DNA of 64,000 nucleotides from Qipengyuania gaetbuli (GCF_009827315.1 NZ_WTYF01000004.1:620001-684000); one strand, 5' to 3'. Counted from the stretch's first letter, positions 54,881-63,918 are shown. Notes: generated by a model from the sequence alone, not told the origin. Made by a program: numbers and translations.

Positions 54881-56436
54881 TTGCCCCATTTTCCTCTGAT
54901 TCTGGTGCGAACCCTCTCGAGTCGCGTTCCCTTGCGGAAAAGCCCGCCCTTTGCAAACGGCTCGAACATGTCGTCGGGATCTTCGGGGTCCAGCAGGCCG
55001 CTGTGCGCCACCTTCTTTTCCGCCTCGGTCAGTTCGGGCGGATGATATCGCTTCAGGTTGCGCCCGCCTTCGCTGACGGTGTGGTCGATCATGCCGGCCA
55101 TCGAACCGTAGCGCGCCAGCAAGTCGGGCATTTCGCTTTCTTCGACCCCGCAATGCTCGGCCAGCAGCGAATGGCGGATCGCGCGGATGGCATCGACGGC
55201 GTGCTCGTTCCCCTTGCGCGCGGCATCGACAAACACGTCGCATTCGCTGTCCAGCCCCATCGACCGGTTGTTGAGATTGGCCGAGCCGATGCGGAAGATC
55301 TCGTCGTCGACGATCATCATCTTCGCATGGACATAGATGGGGGTTTCGCCGCTGTAGGGCATCCAGATGCTGAAGCGGTGGTTATCGTCCACTTCCTCGA
55401 TGCAGCGCACCAGTTCGGCGCGGGCATGATCCATCGCCTGCTGTTCTAGCCAGCCGTCGGCATTGGCGGGATGGACGATGACGACTTCCGGCGGGTCGTC
55501 CTCCTGCATTCGGTCAAGGATGGCTTCCGCGACCTTGCGCGAGGCGAAGTACTGGCTTTCGGCATAGATGAACTTCTTCGCCCGCTTGACGTGCTGGACG
55601 AACAGCGCCTCGATTTCCTTCACCGCGTCCCAGTCGCGATAGGCGGCACGGGTCCGGGCGATGCCGACCTCGACATTCTCGAAGGTCGGCTCCAGTTCCT
55701 TGGGCCACAGGCTGTCCGTCCGCGCCTTGATCGGCAGCAGCGGCTTGCCGCCGGCGCGTTCCCAGCGGTCAAGCCCCAGCTCGCTAAGCGCGTCTGAAAT
55801 CGGGCCTTCCATCATCATCGTCGCATCGTGCCAGGGCTCGTAAGCCTGACCGCGCGGCGTCTTGCGATGCGGATTGTCTTCTGCGTGGTCGCGCGTGTCC
55901 CAGCGCTTCACAGTCATGTCGATCCCGCCGCACACGGCCAAGCGGTTGTCGAGGATTGCGATCTTCTGGTGGTGGCTGCACCCTGTCGGATGGGCGCTGT
56001 CGAACTTGAAGTCGATCCTGCGGTGCCGTGCCCAGCGCACGAGGTCCCACCACATCGATCCGCGCACGACGAACTTGAAGATGCCGAAGCTCCATTTGAG
56101 GATGCGGATTTCCAGCGTCGGCCGTTGGCGGACCAGCCAGGAAAAGAACCCGCCCAACCGCGCGGGATATTCGCGCCTGTAAGGCCTTTGCCACCAGCGG
56201 CGCCCATCGGTCAGGTGAATGCGCGTGTCGAAATCCCACCCGATCAGGAAGATGCGATGCTGCGCATTCAGCATCGCCTCCTGCATGGCGGCGAAGTAAT
56301 CCGCCGCATCGATGATCACGCGCGCGCGCTCGACCTTCTCGTAACGCCACACGCCCGGCTCGACGCCATCGTCGAGCCGGGACACGCGCTGCGGGTCGAC
56401 CGGTTTGTCGGTGTTGTCCCCCACCCCCTTGGCCAT
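54877..56436 (-). CDS. phospholipase D/cardiolipin synthase-like protein
   Basis: The 519-residue protein has two HKD motifs: His156-x-Lys158-x4-Asp163 (HHQKIAILDNRLAVCGGID) and His370-x-Lys372-x4-Asp377 (VHAKMMIVDDEIFRIGSANLNNRS). This is the phospholipase D superfamily, whose members include cardiolipin synthases and nucleases. There are no clear membrane helices, so a soluble phosphatidyl transferase or phospholipase is plausible. It overlaps folE and lies 1 base after the hemerythrin gene. Confidence 0.9.
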   Translation of the reverse strand: MAKGVGDNTDKPVDPQRVSRLDDGVEPGVWRYEKVERARVIIDAADYFAAMQEAMLNAQHRIFLIGWDFDTRIHLTDGRRWWQRPYRREYPARLGGFFSWLVRQRPTLEIRILKWSFGIFKFVVRGSMWWDLVRWARHRRIDFKFDSAHPTGCSHHQKIAILDNRLAVCGGIDMTVKRWDTRDHAEDNPHRKTPRGQAYEPWHDATMMMEGPISDALSELGLDRWERAGGKPLLPIKARTDSLWPKELEPTFENVEVGIARTRAAYRDWDAVKEIEALFVQHVKRAKKFIYAESQYFASRKVAEAILDRMQEDDPPEVVIVHPANADGWLEQQAMDHARAELVRCIEEVDDNHRFSIWMPYSGETPIYVHAKMMIVDDEIFRIGSANLNNRSMGLDSECDVFVDAARKGNEHAVDAIRAIRHSLLAEHCGVEESEMPDLLARYGSMAGMIDHTVSEGGRNLKRYHPPELTEAEKKVAHSGLLDPEDPDDMFEPFAKGGLFRKGTRLERVRTRIRGKWGK

Positions 56437-56437
56437 C

Positions 56438-56929
56438 CTATTCCTTGGCGTCCTCTTTCTTCTCGGGCGTCACTTCGGCTTCGGCCTTTTCTTCCTTCTT
56501 CCGGCGCTCGAACACCTGGCGCATGTGCTTCATGTCATCGTCTTCGAGATAGTTCTCGAAATCCGGGAAGTGTTCTTCCTCTTCCTCGTCGATGTGATGG
56601 CGATAGTCGTGGGCGAAGGTCTTGAACTTCGTCAGCCAGCCGCCTTCCGACATGTCGGTCGCGGCAAGGTCGTTGAGCGCTTCGTCCAGCTCGTGGTGTT
56701 CGGCGACCGAGTGGCGCGTCTCGTCCGTGGTCGGGGGCTTGCGCAGCATGGTCGAATAGAGCGCCTGCTCTTCGGCCGCGGCGTGGGCCTTCAGTTCCTT
56801 GGTCAGCTCCGTGAACAGCTCCTTGCGCTCCTCGGTCTCGCCGCTGGTGTCGAGCAGCTTGTCGATCAGGTCGCGGTGGCGGTCGTGATCTTCCTTCAGG
56901 CGTTCGAAGATTTCGGTGGCTTGGGTCAT
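56438..56929 (-). CDS. hemerythrin HHE cation-binding domain protein
   Basis: The 163-residue protein (ATG at 56929, MTQATEIFERLKEDHDRHRD) has the hemerythrin His/Glu pattern: HDRHR, HAAAEEQALYSTML, HSVAEHHELDE and AHDYRHHIDEEEEEHFPD. Such domains carry a diiron site that binds oxygen or nitric oxide. The tail is Lys/Glu-rich. It is one base from the phospholipase D gene. Confidence 0.88.
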   Translation of the reverse strand: MTQATEIFERLKEDHDRHRDLIDKLLDTSGETEERKELFTELTKELKAHAAAEEQALYSTMLRKPPTTDETRHSVAEHHELDEALNDLAATDMSEGGWLTKFKTFAHDYRHHIDEEEEEHFPDFENYLEDDDMKHMRQVFERRKKEEKAEAEVTPEKKEDAKE

Positions 56930-57007
56930 CGGGTGTCTCCTTTGCCTACCTGAACAGGCGAAAGCCGAGCGGGTTCCGTTCTTGCAGGATGCAGGTGCGC
57001 GACTCAT

Positions 57008-57415
57008 ATGGAGGCGATGCTCCACCTTCGCCCCGGCCCGACCCAGCAACAGATGCAGCAGATGGCGGAAGCCGTACGCGCGACCCTGCCCGCGCAATTC
57101 CGCGAGCAGATGGAAGAGATCGTGCTGAGAGTGGAAGAGTTCGCCACGGCCGAACAGCTCGCCAGCGTCGAGCTGGACGACAAATGGGAGCTGAGCGGCC
57201 TGTACGAAGGCGTGTCGCTACCCGACCGATCGATCTGGGAAAGCGGGCGCCAGCCAGCCCGCATCTGGCTGTTCCGCCAGCCGCTGATCGCCGAATGGCG
57301 CGATACAGGCGTGCGGATGGACGAGCTGGTGCGCCATGTCGTGATCCACGAGGCCGGCCACCATTTCGGCTTCAGCGACGACGACATGCACTGGCTCGAA
57401 GAACAGGAAGACTGA
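57008..57415 (+). CDS. minimal zincin metallopeptidase
   Basis: The 135-residue protein has the zinc site HVVIHEAGHHFGFSDDDMH, with His114-Glu115, His118 and Asp124 in the HExxHxxGxxD pattern. It fits the small family of stand-alone zincin proteins (Zincin_1 type). There is no signal peptide. The substrate is unknown. A terminator and tRNA-Arg follow. Confidence 0.85.
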   Translation: MEAMLHLRPGPTQQQMQQMAEAVRATLPAQFREQMEEIVLRVEEFATAEQLASVELDDKWELSGLYEGVSLPDRSIWESGRQPARIWLFRQPLIAEWRDTGVRMDELVRHVVIHEAGHHFGFSDDDMHWLEEQED

Positions 57416-57433
57416 TTTCACCGGCCCCGAAAC

Positions 57434-57468
57434 CAAAAAAGCCCACGACCCTTGCGGGTCATGGGCTT
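57434..57468 (-). terminator. rho-independent terminator after tRNA-Arg
   Basis: AAGCCCA (57439-57445) and TGGGCTT (57462-57468) pair, with GACCC/GGGTC inside. On the - strand it is followed by a run of T (TTTTTTGG) four bases past the tRNA, and it also lies downstream of the + strand zincin gene. It fits both. Confidence 0.85.
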
Positions 57469-57471
57469 GTT

Positions 57472-57548
57472 TGGCGCGCCAGGAAGGATTCGAACCTCCG
57501 ACCGCCTGATTCGTAGTCAGGTACTCTATCCAGCTGAGCTACTGGCGC
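57472..57548 (-). tRNA. tRNA-Arg(ACG)
   Basis: The - strand reads GCGCCAGTAGCTCAGCTGGA at the 5' end. A 7 bp acceptor stem closes with CTGGCGC, discriminator G and encoded CCA. The anticodon loop CTACGAA sits in a CCTGA/TCAGG stem, giving anticodon ACG, and the T-loop GGTTCGAATCC is intact. The A34 would be read as inosine. It is 44 bases from the mutT stop. Confidence 0.97.
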
Positions 57549-57592
57549 GTTGGAGGGCGGCACATAGGCAGGTGCTCTGCCCTTGGCAACAC

Positions 57593-58015
57593 CTAATCGG
57601 GCATTTTTTCCAGCAGGCGTGCGGCAAGCGCGATATCGAGCGGCGGCTTGTCCAGTCCGGCGATGTCCGCGGGCGCGAACCAGTCGACTTCGCCGCCCTC
57701 CAGTGCCGCCACCTCGCCCGTCCAGCGCGTGCTGGTGTAAAGCAGGATTACAATCGGCGCCCTGCCCTCTGCCTGCGCCTCTTCGGCAAAGCAGCAGGGG
57801 GTAAGGTCGGCTTCGCAAATCGCGATGCCCAGCTCCTCGCCGATCTCGCGAACCAGCGCAGATGCGGGCTTTTCAGCCGGTTCGACCTTGCCGCCAGGGA
57901 ATTCCCACAGGCCGCCGTGATGCTTGTTCACGGGTCGCTTGTGCAGCAGCCAGCGCCCGTTTGCGTCCTGCAGGGCCAGCGCCACCACGCACATCCATGT
58001 CGGATTATTTTCCAA
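57593..58015 (-). CDS. mutT: Nudix hydrolase, MutT-like 8-oxo-dGTP pyrophosphohydrolase
   Basis: The 140-residue protein has a perfect Nudix box GGKVEPAEKPASALVREIGE followed by ELGI (about residues 41-64). The N-terminus (VVALALQDANGRWLLHKRPV) and GGLWEFPGGK match MutT, which removes oxidised dGTP. Other (deoxy)nucleotide substrates are possible. Confidence 0.88.
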   Translation of the reverse strand: MENNPTWMCVVALALQDANGRWLLHKRPVNKHHGGLWEFPGGKVEPAEKPASALVREIGEELGIAICEADLTPCCFAEEAQAEGRAPIVILLYTSTRWTGEVAALEGGEVDWFAPADIAGLDKPPLDIALAARLLEKMPD

Positions 58016-58101
58016 AAGCGAGATCCTTCGAAACCCTTTCTTAACGGGTCACCGCGTATTTCGACGATGTCAGCTACGAATTCAATCGAGGGGCGGGACA
58101 A

Positions 58102-58281
58102 GTGATCGAATTTCTCAAAAATCTGGGACGCGATGACTCCGGCGCCACCGCTATTGAGTACGGGCTGATCCTCGCTCTGATCTTTCTCGGCATGATGACC
58201 GCCGTGACTGGGGTCGGTCAGACCACCATCAACATGTGGAACAACGTCAGCACGACTGTCGCCACGGTTACCGGGGTCTGA
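58102..58281 (+). CDS. Flp-type IVb pilin (copy 1)
   Basis: The 59-residue protein starts with GTG after a GAGGGG ribosome-binding site: IEFLKNLGRDDSGATAIEYG, then a hydrophobic helix LILALIFLGMMTAVTGV. GATAIEYGLI is the Flp processing-site and N-terminal helix signature. It is a short gene (60 codons with the stop) 125 bases before a second copy. A Tad export cluster is not in the window. Confidence 0.85.
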   Translation: MIEFLKNLGRDDSGATAIEYGLILALIFLGMMTAVTGVGQTTINMWNNVSTTVATVTGV

Positions 58282-58405
58282 GGCGAGAAAACCAAAGACG
58301 GTTGGCGATTAGGGAATTGTCAACTTGTCCGAGGCAGAAAGAGGATAGCTCGAACCGCAACAGGGGTGAGAGCCGGGTATTGAAGACTGAACCAGGAGAC
58401 TAGAC

Positions 58406-58585
58406 ATGAAGTTCATCAACAAGCTGCGTCGCAACGAAGAAGGTGCAACCGCCATCGAGTACGGCCTGATTGCCGCTCTCATCGCCGTTGCTGCGATCAC
58501 TGCCATGCAGAGCCTCGGCCAGGAGCTGAGCACCACGTTCAACACGACCGACTCGGCCATGGCAACCGCCAACGCTGCTGTCTAA
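58406..58585 (+). CDS. Flp-type IVb pilin (copy 2)
   Basis: The 59-residue protein MKFINKLRRNEEGATAIEYG, then LIAALIAVAAITAMQSLGQELS, is a typical Flp/Fap1 pilin. The ATG has an AGGAGA site at 58394-58399. It shares GATAIEYGL with copy 1 but the rest differs. A strong terminator follows. Confidence 0.92.
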   Translation: MKFINKLRRNEEGATAIEYGLIAALIAVAAITAMQSLGQELSTTFNTTDSAMATANAAV

Positions 58586-58610
58586 TCGACACGGCTTTCA
58601 GCCAAACAGA

Positions 58611-58642
58611 AAGGCGGCGAGGTCACCCTCGCCGCCTTTTTT
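58611..58642 (+). terminator. rho-independent terminator after Flp copy 2
   Basis: AAGGCGGCGAGG (58611-58622) and CCTCGCCGCCTT (58627-58638) form a 12 bp perfect stem with a TCAC loop. It is followed by TTTT, ending at 58642. On the - strand it lies just past the M48 gene and could also end that transcript. Confidence 0.9.
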
Positions 58643-58668
58643 GTTGCGCGTAACGAGAGTGCGGCGAC

Positions 58669-60135
58669 CTAGCGGCCGCGCACCACGATCTTCACCTTCT
58701 GGCCTGCGCGCACCGTGTCGCTCGACGACAGGCCGTTGAGAACGCGGAAGCGGGTTTCCTGCGCATCCGAATAGGCCATCTTCGCCGCCATTGTGGCCAC
58801 TGTGTCCCGCGAACCCACCGTCACCACGTCGATGCTGCGCGGAATGACATTCGCCGCCTCGGTCGTGGAGATGCGGCGCATCGACTGGAACATGGCGTTG
58901 AAGGTCCCCGACTGGCCCGCCGGCGTCAGCGCGAGGAAGTGGTAAGCCCGGTCGTTGGCGAATTCATAGGCGAACACGGTCACATCGACCTGCTGCCCGC
59001 CATTCGCCACTCGCGCGGTGCCATAGGCCGCCGGAAGGCCGTTCACGGTCGTGCGCTGGATGCTCGACGGGGTGATCTGCTGCTGCTGGCTGAGCGCCGC
59101 AAACACGCTGCTCACATAGCTCTGCAGGTTGCCGTTGTACGGCCCCATCGAGAACTGGGCCTTGCCGCTCTGCCCGCTGATCGTCACCGCGCGGGTGCCG
59201 TTGACCATGTAGAAGCCCTGCGGCGCGGTGAAAGCAAGGCGCAGGTCCGGATGGATGAACTGGCGCCCCTCGACCACGCCCTGCTGCGGATCGTCGCCAT
59301 ACAGGATGCCGTCGATACGCGTCAGGAAGGTGTCGCGGTTGGTCACTCCGCCCGTGCCGCCGGTCTGCTGCGCGAAGCTGAGCGCGGTCTGCACGCGGCT
59401 TGCCGGATCGGGGTGGGTGGAAGCCCATTCGGGCAGGCGCGCATTGTCGCGGCCCATCAGCTGCGCATCGAGCGCATTCTGCGCCGCAAGGCTCGACAGC
59501 ACGGTCGCCATGGCGCGCGTGTCGTAACCGGCGGTATTGAGGTACTGGATGCCGAGGCGGTCCGCCTCCAGCTCCTGCTCACGGCTGAACTTGAGCGTCA
59601 GCAGCTGCGAGCCCTGCAGCGACAGCTGCCCGAGCTGCTGGCCGACGCCCGAATTGCCCAGCAGGACCGAGCTGGCGATCGCGCCGAGCACGCCGAGGAT
59701 GGAGTTGCGCTGTGCTGCCTGCTGGCGGCGTTGCGAATGGCGGGCGGCAACATGGCCGACTTCGTGCCCAAGCACGCCGGCCAGTTCGGCCTCGTTGTTC
59801 ATCAGCGCGACCAGCTGGCGCGTCGTGTAGACGTAGCCGCCAGGGATCGCGAAGGCATTGTTCACCGGGCTGTTGAGCAGCGAGACGGTAAAGGCGCTGC
59901 GGGCATTGCCGAGGCCAGACTGCACCGCAATATTCTGGCCGACGGTTTCGACGTACTGTGCCTGCGGCCCGGTCATCGCGCCGCCGAATTCGGCGAGCAG
60001 CTGCGGATGCGCCTCGGCGCCCTGCTGCGCCTCGCCCTGCGAGATCGGTGCCGAGCTGTCGGGAATGGTGGCGCAGCCGGTCAGCGCGAGCGCGAGCGTC
60101 GCGGTCGAGGCGGCGAGTGTCTTCATTGCGGACAT
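58669..60135 (-). CDS. M48 family metalloprotease lipoprotein with C-terminal LysM-like domain
   Basis: The 488-residue protein (ATG at 60135, with an AAGGGGAA site) is a lipoprotein: MSAMKTLAASTATLALALTGCA has a lipobox. The HEVGH zinc site is at residues 124-128 and the third ligand Glu is in EQELEADRLGIQYL. It is related to the BepA/YfgC family of periplasmic proteases. The end carries a LysM-like segment (IDVVTVGSRDTVATMAAKMA). Start choices at 60159 or 60126 are alternatives. Confidence 0.88.
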   Translation of the reverse strand: MSAMKTLAASTATLALALTGCATIPDSSAPISQGEAQQGAEAHPQLLAEFGGAMTGPQAQYVETVGQNIAVQSGLGNARSAFTVSLLNSPVNNAFAIPGGYVYTTRQLVALMNNEAELAGVLGHEVGHVAARHSQRRQQAAQRNSILGVLGAIASSVLLGNSGVGQQLGQLSLQGSQLLTLKFSREQELEADRLGIQYLNTAGYDTRAMATVLSSLAAQNALDAQLMGRDNARLPEWASTHPDPASRVQTALSFAQQTGGTGGVTNRDTFLTRIDGILYGDDPQQGVVEGRQFIHPDLRLAFTAPQGFYMVNGTRAVTISGQSGKAQFSMGPYNGNLQSYVSSVFAALSQQQQITPSSIQRTTVNGLPAAYGTARVANGGQQVDVTVFAYEFANDRAYHFLALTPAGQSGTFNAMFQSMRRISTTEAANVIPRSIDVVTVGSRDTVATMAAKMAYSDAQETRFRVLNGLSSSDTVRAGQKVKIVVRGR

Positions 60136-60207
60136 TGGGTTCCCCTTGATTCTGGCCATGCGGGTCCCACCGCCGCCGGGCCGGTTCTTATACGCTAGGG
60201 GAAACAG

Positions 60208-60237
60208 GGGGATGCGGCTGTTTGTTCCCGCATCCCG
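60208..60237 (-). terminator. hairpin terminator after accA
   Basis: GGGATGCGG (60209-60217) pairs with CCGCATCCC (60228-60236), leaving a 10-base loop. The - strand continues CCCTGTTTCC, a weak U-tract. It lies about 12 bases after the accA stop. Confidence 0.6.
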
Positions 60238-60247
60238 AAACTTAGGC

Positions 60248-61192
60248 TCAGCCCGCGATCTTGAGGAAGCGCTCCTCGCGCATCCGAATCAGCTCTTCAG
60301 GCGAATAGCGCGACAGCATGTCGAGTTCCTCGCCGATCGCCTCGCCCAGCGCATGGGCGGCTGCGCGCGGGTCGCGGTGCGCCCCGCCCACGGGTTCGGC
60401 AACGATCCGGTCGATAACGCCGAGCTCGGCAAGGTTCTGCGCCGTCACCTTCATGGCTTCGGCCGCATCGGGCGCCTTTTCGGCAGTGCGCCACAGGATC
60501 GAGGCGCAGCCTTCGGGCGAAATCACCGAATAGACCGCGTGTTCGAGCATCAGCACCCGTTCGGCGCTGGCGAGCGCGACCGCGCCGCCCGAACCGCCCT
60601 CGCCCACGATGGTCGCGACCATCGGGACCGGCAGGGCAAGGCACGCCTCGGTTGAACGGGCGATGGCTTCCGCCTGCCCGCGCTCTTCCGCCTCGACGCC
60701 CGGGAAGGCACCCGAGGTATCGACCAGCGTCACCACCGGCAGACCGAAGCGGCCCGCCAGTTCCATCAGGCGGATCGCCTTGCGGTAACCTTCGGGCTTA
60801 CCCATGCCAAAATTGTGGCGCAGGCGGCTGGCGGTATCGTTGCCCTTTTCGTGGCCGATCAGAACGACCTTGCGGCCGTCCAGCTTGGCAAAGCCGCCCA
60901 TGATCGCCTCGTCCTCGCCATAGGCGCGGTCACCGCCCAGCGGCACGAACTCCTCGAACGCATATTCCACGTAGTCGCGGAAATGCGGGCGCGAGGGATG
61001 GCGGGCGACCTGCGTCTTCTGCCAAGGCGTCAGAGCGGCATAGGTCGTTGCAAGCAGGTCCGCGCTCTTGAGTTCGAGGCGTTGCAGCTCGTTGGAAATG
61101 TCGACATCGTCGCCCTCGGCCGCATTGCGCAGTTCGGCAATGCGCGCTTCGAGTTCGGCAACCGGCTTTTCGAATTCGAGATAGGAAATCAT
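60248..61192 (-). CDS. accA: acetyl-CoA carboxylase carboxyltransferase subunit alpha
   Basis: The 314-residue protein starts at the ATG at 61192 (MISYLEFEKPVAELEARIAE) and carries the carboxyltransferase motifs FAKLDGRKVVLIGHEKGNDT, TLVDTSGAFPGVEAEERGQA and GEGGSGGAVALASAERVLML. It transfers carboxyl from biotin to acetyl-CoA with AccD. It lies 10 bases after xerD. Confidence 0.98.
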   Translation of the reverse strand: MISYLEFEKPVAELEARIAELRNAAEGDDVDISNELQRLELKSADLLATTYAALTPWQKTQVARHPSRPHFRDYVEYAFEEFVPLGGDRAYGEDEAIMGGFAKLDGRKVVLIGHEKGNDTASRLRHNFGMGKPEGYRKAIRLMELAGRFGLPVVTLVDTSGAFPGVEAEERGQAEAIARSTEACLALPVPMVATIVGEGGSGGAVALASAERVLMLEHAVYSVISPEGCASILWRTAEKAPDAAEAMKVTAQNLAELGVIDRIVAEPVGGAHRDPRAAAHALGEAIGEELDMLSRYSPEELIRMREERFLKIAG

Positions 61193-61202
61193 CGCAGACC
61201 CG

Positions 61203-62093
61203 CTAGTCGCTCGCGAGCGGACGGGCAAGGGGATGGCGTTCGTTCACTAGCTTTACCAACCGTGCCGCGTCGACATGGGTGTATATCTGCGTGGTCGCGA
61301 TATCGGCGTGGCCGAGCAGCGTCTGCAGGGCGCGCAGGTCCGCCCCGCCCTCCAGCAAGTGGGTCGCAAAGGCGTGGCGCAGCACGTGAGGACTGAGCTT
61401 TTCGGGCGGCAAGTCGGCACGCACCGCCAGTTCCTTGAGCAGCTGGAACAGCCTGACCCGCGAGATATGCCCGCTGCGCGAGGGAAAAAGGAAGCGCGAG
61501 CCCTGTTCGCGCAAGGCTAGCCAGCGCGAGAGTGCCTGCTTCGCGCGGCGGCTCACCGGCACCATGCGCGCCTGCCCACCCTTACCGGTGACGGTGAGGA
61601 ACGGCTCGTCGCGCGGGACTGCCGAAATCGGCAGCGAGACGAGTTCCGTTGCGCGCAGGCCCGATCCGTAAAGCAGTTCGAGCATCGCCAGCATGCGCAC
61701 AGCCTCAGGCCGGTCGCTGGCAGCCTCGTCCTCCGCACGGGCGAACAGGGCCTCAACCTGCGCATGGCTGAGGATCTTGGGCAGCGGCCGTCGCGTGGCA
61801 GGGCGCGGCAAGGCATGGGTCGGATCGTCCTCGCGCAGCCCCTCGTCGAGGAGAAAGCCGTAATACTGCCGCAGCGCCGAAATCTTGCGCGCCATGGTCG
61901 AGGCCGCGAGCGAGGCCCAGCCCTGCCCCAGCTTCGACAGCTGCGCAGCAGATGCCCCGGCAAGGTCGCCGCCCAGCAGATCTTCCGCCTGTGCAAGGTC
62001 GCGCCCGTAGGCGAGGATGGTGTTGCGCGCCGCGCCGCGTTCGGCGGCGAGCATGGCGAGGAAATCCTCGATCGTGCCTCCTGGGACAGCCAC
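61203..62093 (-). CDS. xerD: XerD-like tyrosine recombinase
   Basis: The 296-residue recombinase has all catalytic residues: Arg147 (LLYGSGLRATEL), Lys171 (TVTGKGGQARMV), His236-xx-Arg239 (HVLRHAFATHL), His262 (LLGHADI) and Tyr271 (TTQIYTHV). XerC/XerD resolve chromosome dimers at dif. XerD is preferred because of the GLRATEL context but XerC is possible. It lies 7 bases after the preceding gene. Confidence 0.9.
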   Translation of the reverse strand: MAVPGGTIEDFLAMLAAERGAARNTILAYGRDLAQAEDLLGGDLAGASAAQLSKLGQGWASLAASTMARKISALRQYYGFLLDEGLREDDPTHALPRPATRRPLPKILSHAQVEALFARAEDEAASDRPEAVRMLAMLELLYGSGLRATELVSLPISAVPRDEPFLTVTGKGGQARMVPVSRRAKQALSRWLALREQGSRFLFPSRSGHISRVRLFQLLKELAVRADLPPEKLSPHVLRHAFATHLLEGGADLRALQTLLGHADIATTQIYTHVDAARLVKLVNERHPLARPLASD

Positions 62094-62100
62094 CGCCGGC

Positions 62101-63918
62101 TCAGGCCCGCGCGACCGCCTCCGCGGCGATCATCCGGGCTTCGGCTTCCATCCCCACGCGGTTGAGCGCGGAAACGATGTGATAGAGGTGGCGCGCGGTC
62201 ATGCGGTCCCAGCTGTCGCCCTGCATGCCGAGGCCTGCGAGGTAGGCGACGAGCGCGCGGTTCTCCACCGCGGCAGCGCGGTCGATCATCTGCGTCCAAC
62301 GCGTGGGCGCACCGAGGTTCATCTCCAGACGCTGTGAATATTCGGCGATATCGCCCTCGTTCACACGACCAAGGCCCGCAAGCCCGGCGAGCAGCATGCG
62401 CGACTTGCGACTGTTCTGCGAATCGTCGTCATCGAAGAATGTGTCGAGCTGGCCGTCGCTGACCGTACCGCCGCGCGGATTGGCCAGCGCCAACAGTGCC
62501 CAGCCGAGGCTTCCAGCGTCCACGGCGTCGGCCCAGCGCAGCGCATCGCGTTCGAGCCCGGCGGTGAGCATGGAGGCGATCAGTTCGCCTGCATCATCTG
62601 CGAAATCCTCGCTCGGTGTGACGCGCGCGGCGGCATAGGCGGTCAGCACCATGCGCCCGTAATCGGCATCGCTGCCGCTCCACACGTCGCGGATGGCCGC
62701 GACGCGGTTGGCAGGCGACGGATCGACATAGGCATCGCGCAGGCGTGATGCGGTAGTCAGGGCTGGCCCCTCGCCCGCGTCGGTGCGCGCCGCGTAGAGC
62801 TGGCCGTAGAGATCGACGATGGCTTCCGCCGAGAGCACGCCCGAAGCGGCGGCGACGTCGGAACCGCGAATGCGCTGCGTTACCGGGAGGGCGGGCGTCA
62901 TCGCTTCGGAGATAAGGTAGGTCGCGCCCAGATCGTCGGTGAGGTTTTCCGGCAGCGGTTCGCCCAGCGCATTGGCCAGCGCAAAACGCCATGGGGTCAT
63001 CGAATCGATGCCGTCCCACTCGATCGTCACCGCGCGGCGGCCATCACCTGCCGCCCCGGCGAAGCGCTGGGCCAGCAGCACGTCGATCCGCGCGTCTCCC
63101 TCGGCGCGGGAGAGCAGGCGGCGAAGATCGTTCTGGGCGCGCTGCGATTCGCCAGCGAATGCCGCGCAAATGCCTTCGAGCATGGCCCAATTGGCAATCT
63201 CGTCCGTGCCGGTGCCGAGGCGGACCGAAGGGCAGGCCCCGACGATGTCGGCCGCGCCGATGTAGGCATCGACCGCGGCCTGCGTCAGCGCAGGCGAGTA
63301 GTTCGCCGTGTCGATATCCTGCACAAGTGCACGGGCAGCCGCATATTCGCCCATCGAATTGAGCACCCGCACGCGCAGGGTGGCGAATTCGATCGGGCTC
63401 ATGCCCTGCGGCGCGTCGAGACGGCTGGCGAGCGCACGGCGCATGAGGATGTGCCCCCAACGCGACACCATGGGGCCGCGAATGCCTCCCAGCGTGGCGC
63501 GCACGAGTCCGGCAGGCTGGTTCGCCAGCGAGAGCGGCGGCAAACCGCCTTCTGCTGCGGCAATCACCCCGACCCGCGACAGCGAACGGCGCGCGGCGGG
63601 CGGAATGTCGAAGCGGGGCTTCAGGCCGAGGACATCATCCAGTTCGGCTGTGCTCATCGCCTCGAGCTCTTCGACCGAGGGGATATCGGACAGGTCGATG
63701 CCAGAGGTGTCGACCGGCTCGGGCGCGCTCGGGAGCGGCTGGACCACTTCACCTGCCTGGCCCGCGGGAGCGGAAGGCGCAGGAGATGCGGCCGGCGCCG
63801 GGCTCGGCGCGGGCGTATTGGCGGAAGACGGTAGGATGCTTTCCGGCGCGCGCTGGGCCAGCACCACCGTGGAGGACAGGACAAGCGCCGCGCCGGCGAG
63901 CCAGTAGCCGCGGTTCAT
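62101..63918 (-). CDS. large secreted protein of unknown function
   Basis: The 605-residue protein (ATG at 63918, MNRGYWLAGAALVLSSTVVLAQ) has a signal peptide, a Pro/Ala/Ser-rich linker to about residue 80, then a long, mainly helical region (from RFDIPPAARRSLSRVGVIAA to the end) that looks like helical repeats. It overlaps the partial gene upstream by 4 bases. It appears conserved in sphingomonads, next to xerD and accA, but I know no function. Confidence 0.65.
   Translation of the reverse strand: MNRGYWLAGAALVLSSTVVLAQRAPESILPSSANTPAPSPAPAASPAPSAPAGQAGEVVQPLPSAPEPVDTSGIDLSDIPSVEELEAMSTAELDDVLGLKPRFDIPPAARRSLSRVGVIAAAEGGLPPLSLANQPAGLVRATLGGIRGPMVSRWGHILMRRALASRLDAPQGMSPIEFATLRVRVLNSMGEYAAARALVQDIDTANYSPALTQAAVDAYIGAADIVGACPSVRLGTGTDEIANWAMLEGICAAFAGESQRAQNDLRRLLSRAEGDARIDVLLAQRFAGAAGDGRRAVTIEWDGIDSMTPWRFALANALGEPLPENLTDDLGATYLISEAMTPALPVTQRIRGSDVAAASGVLSAEAIVDLYGQLYAARTDAGEGPALTTASRLRDAYVDPSPANRVAAIRDVWSGSDADYGRMVLTAYAAARVTPSEDFADDAGELIASMLTAGLERDALRWADAVDAGSLGWALLALANPRGGTVSDGQLDTFFDDDDSQNSRKSRMLLAGLAGLGRVNEGDIAEYSQRLEMNLGAPTRWTQMIDRAAAVENRALVAYLAGLGMQGDSWDRMTARHLYHIVSALNRVGMEAEARMIAAEAVARA

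Noticed and set aside
57472..57548. tRNA-Arg as an integration site
   Set aside because: No direct repeat of the tRNA 3' end or integrase gene was found near it; the XerD-like gene at 61203-62093 is a chromosomal type.
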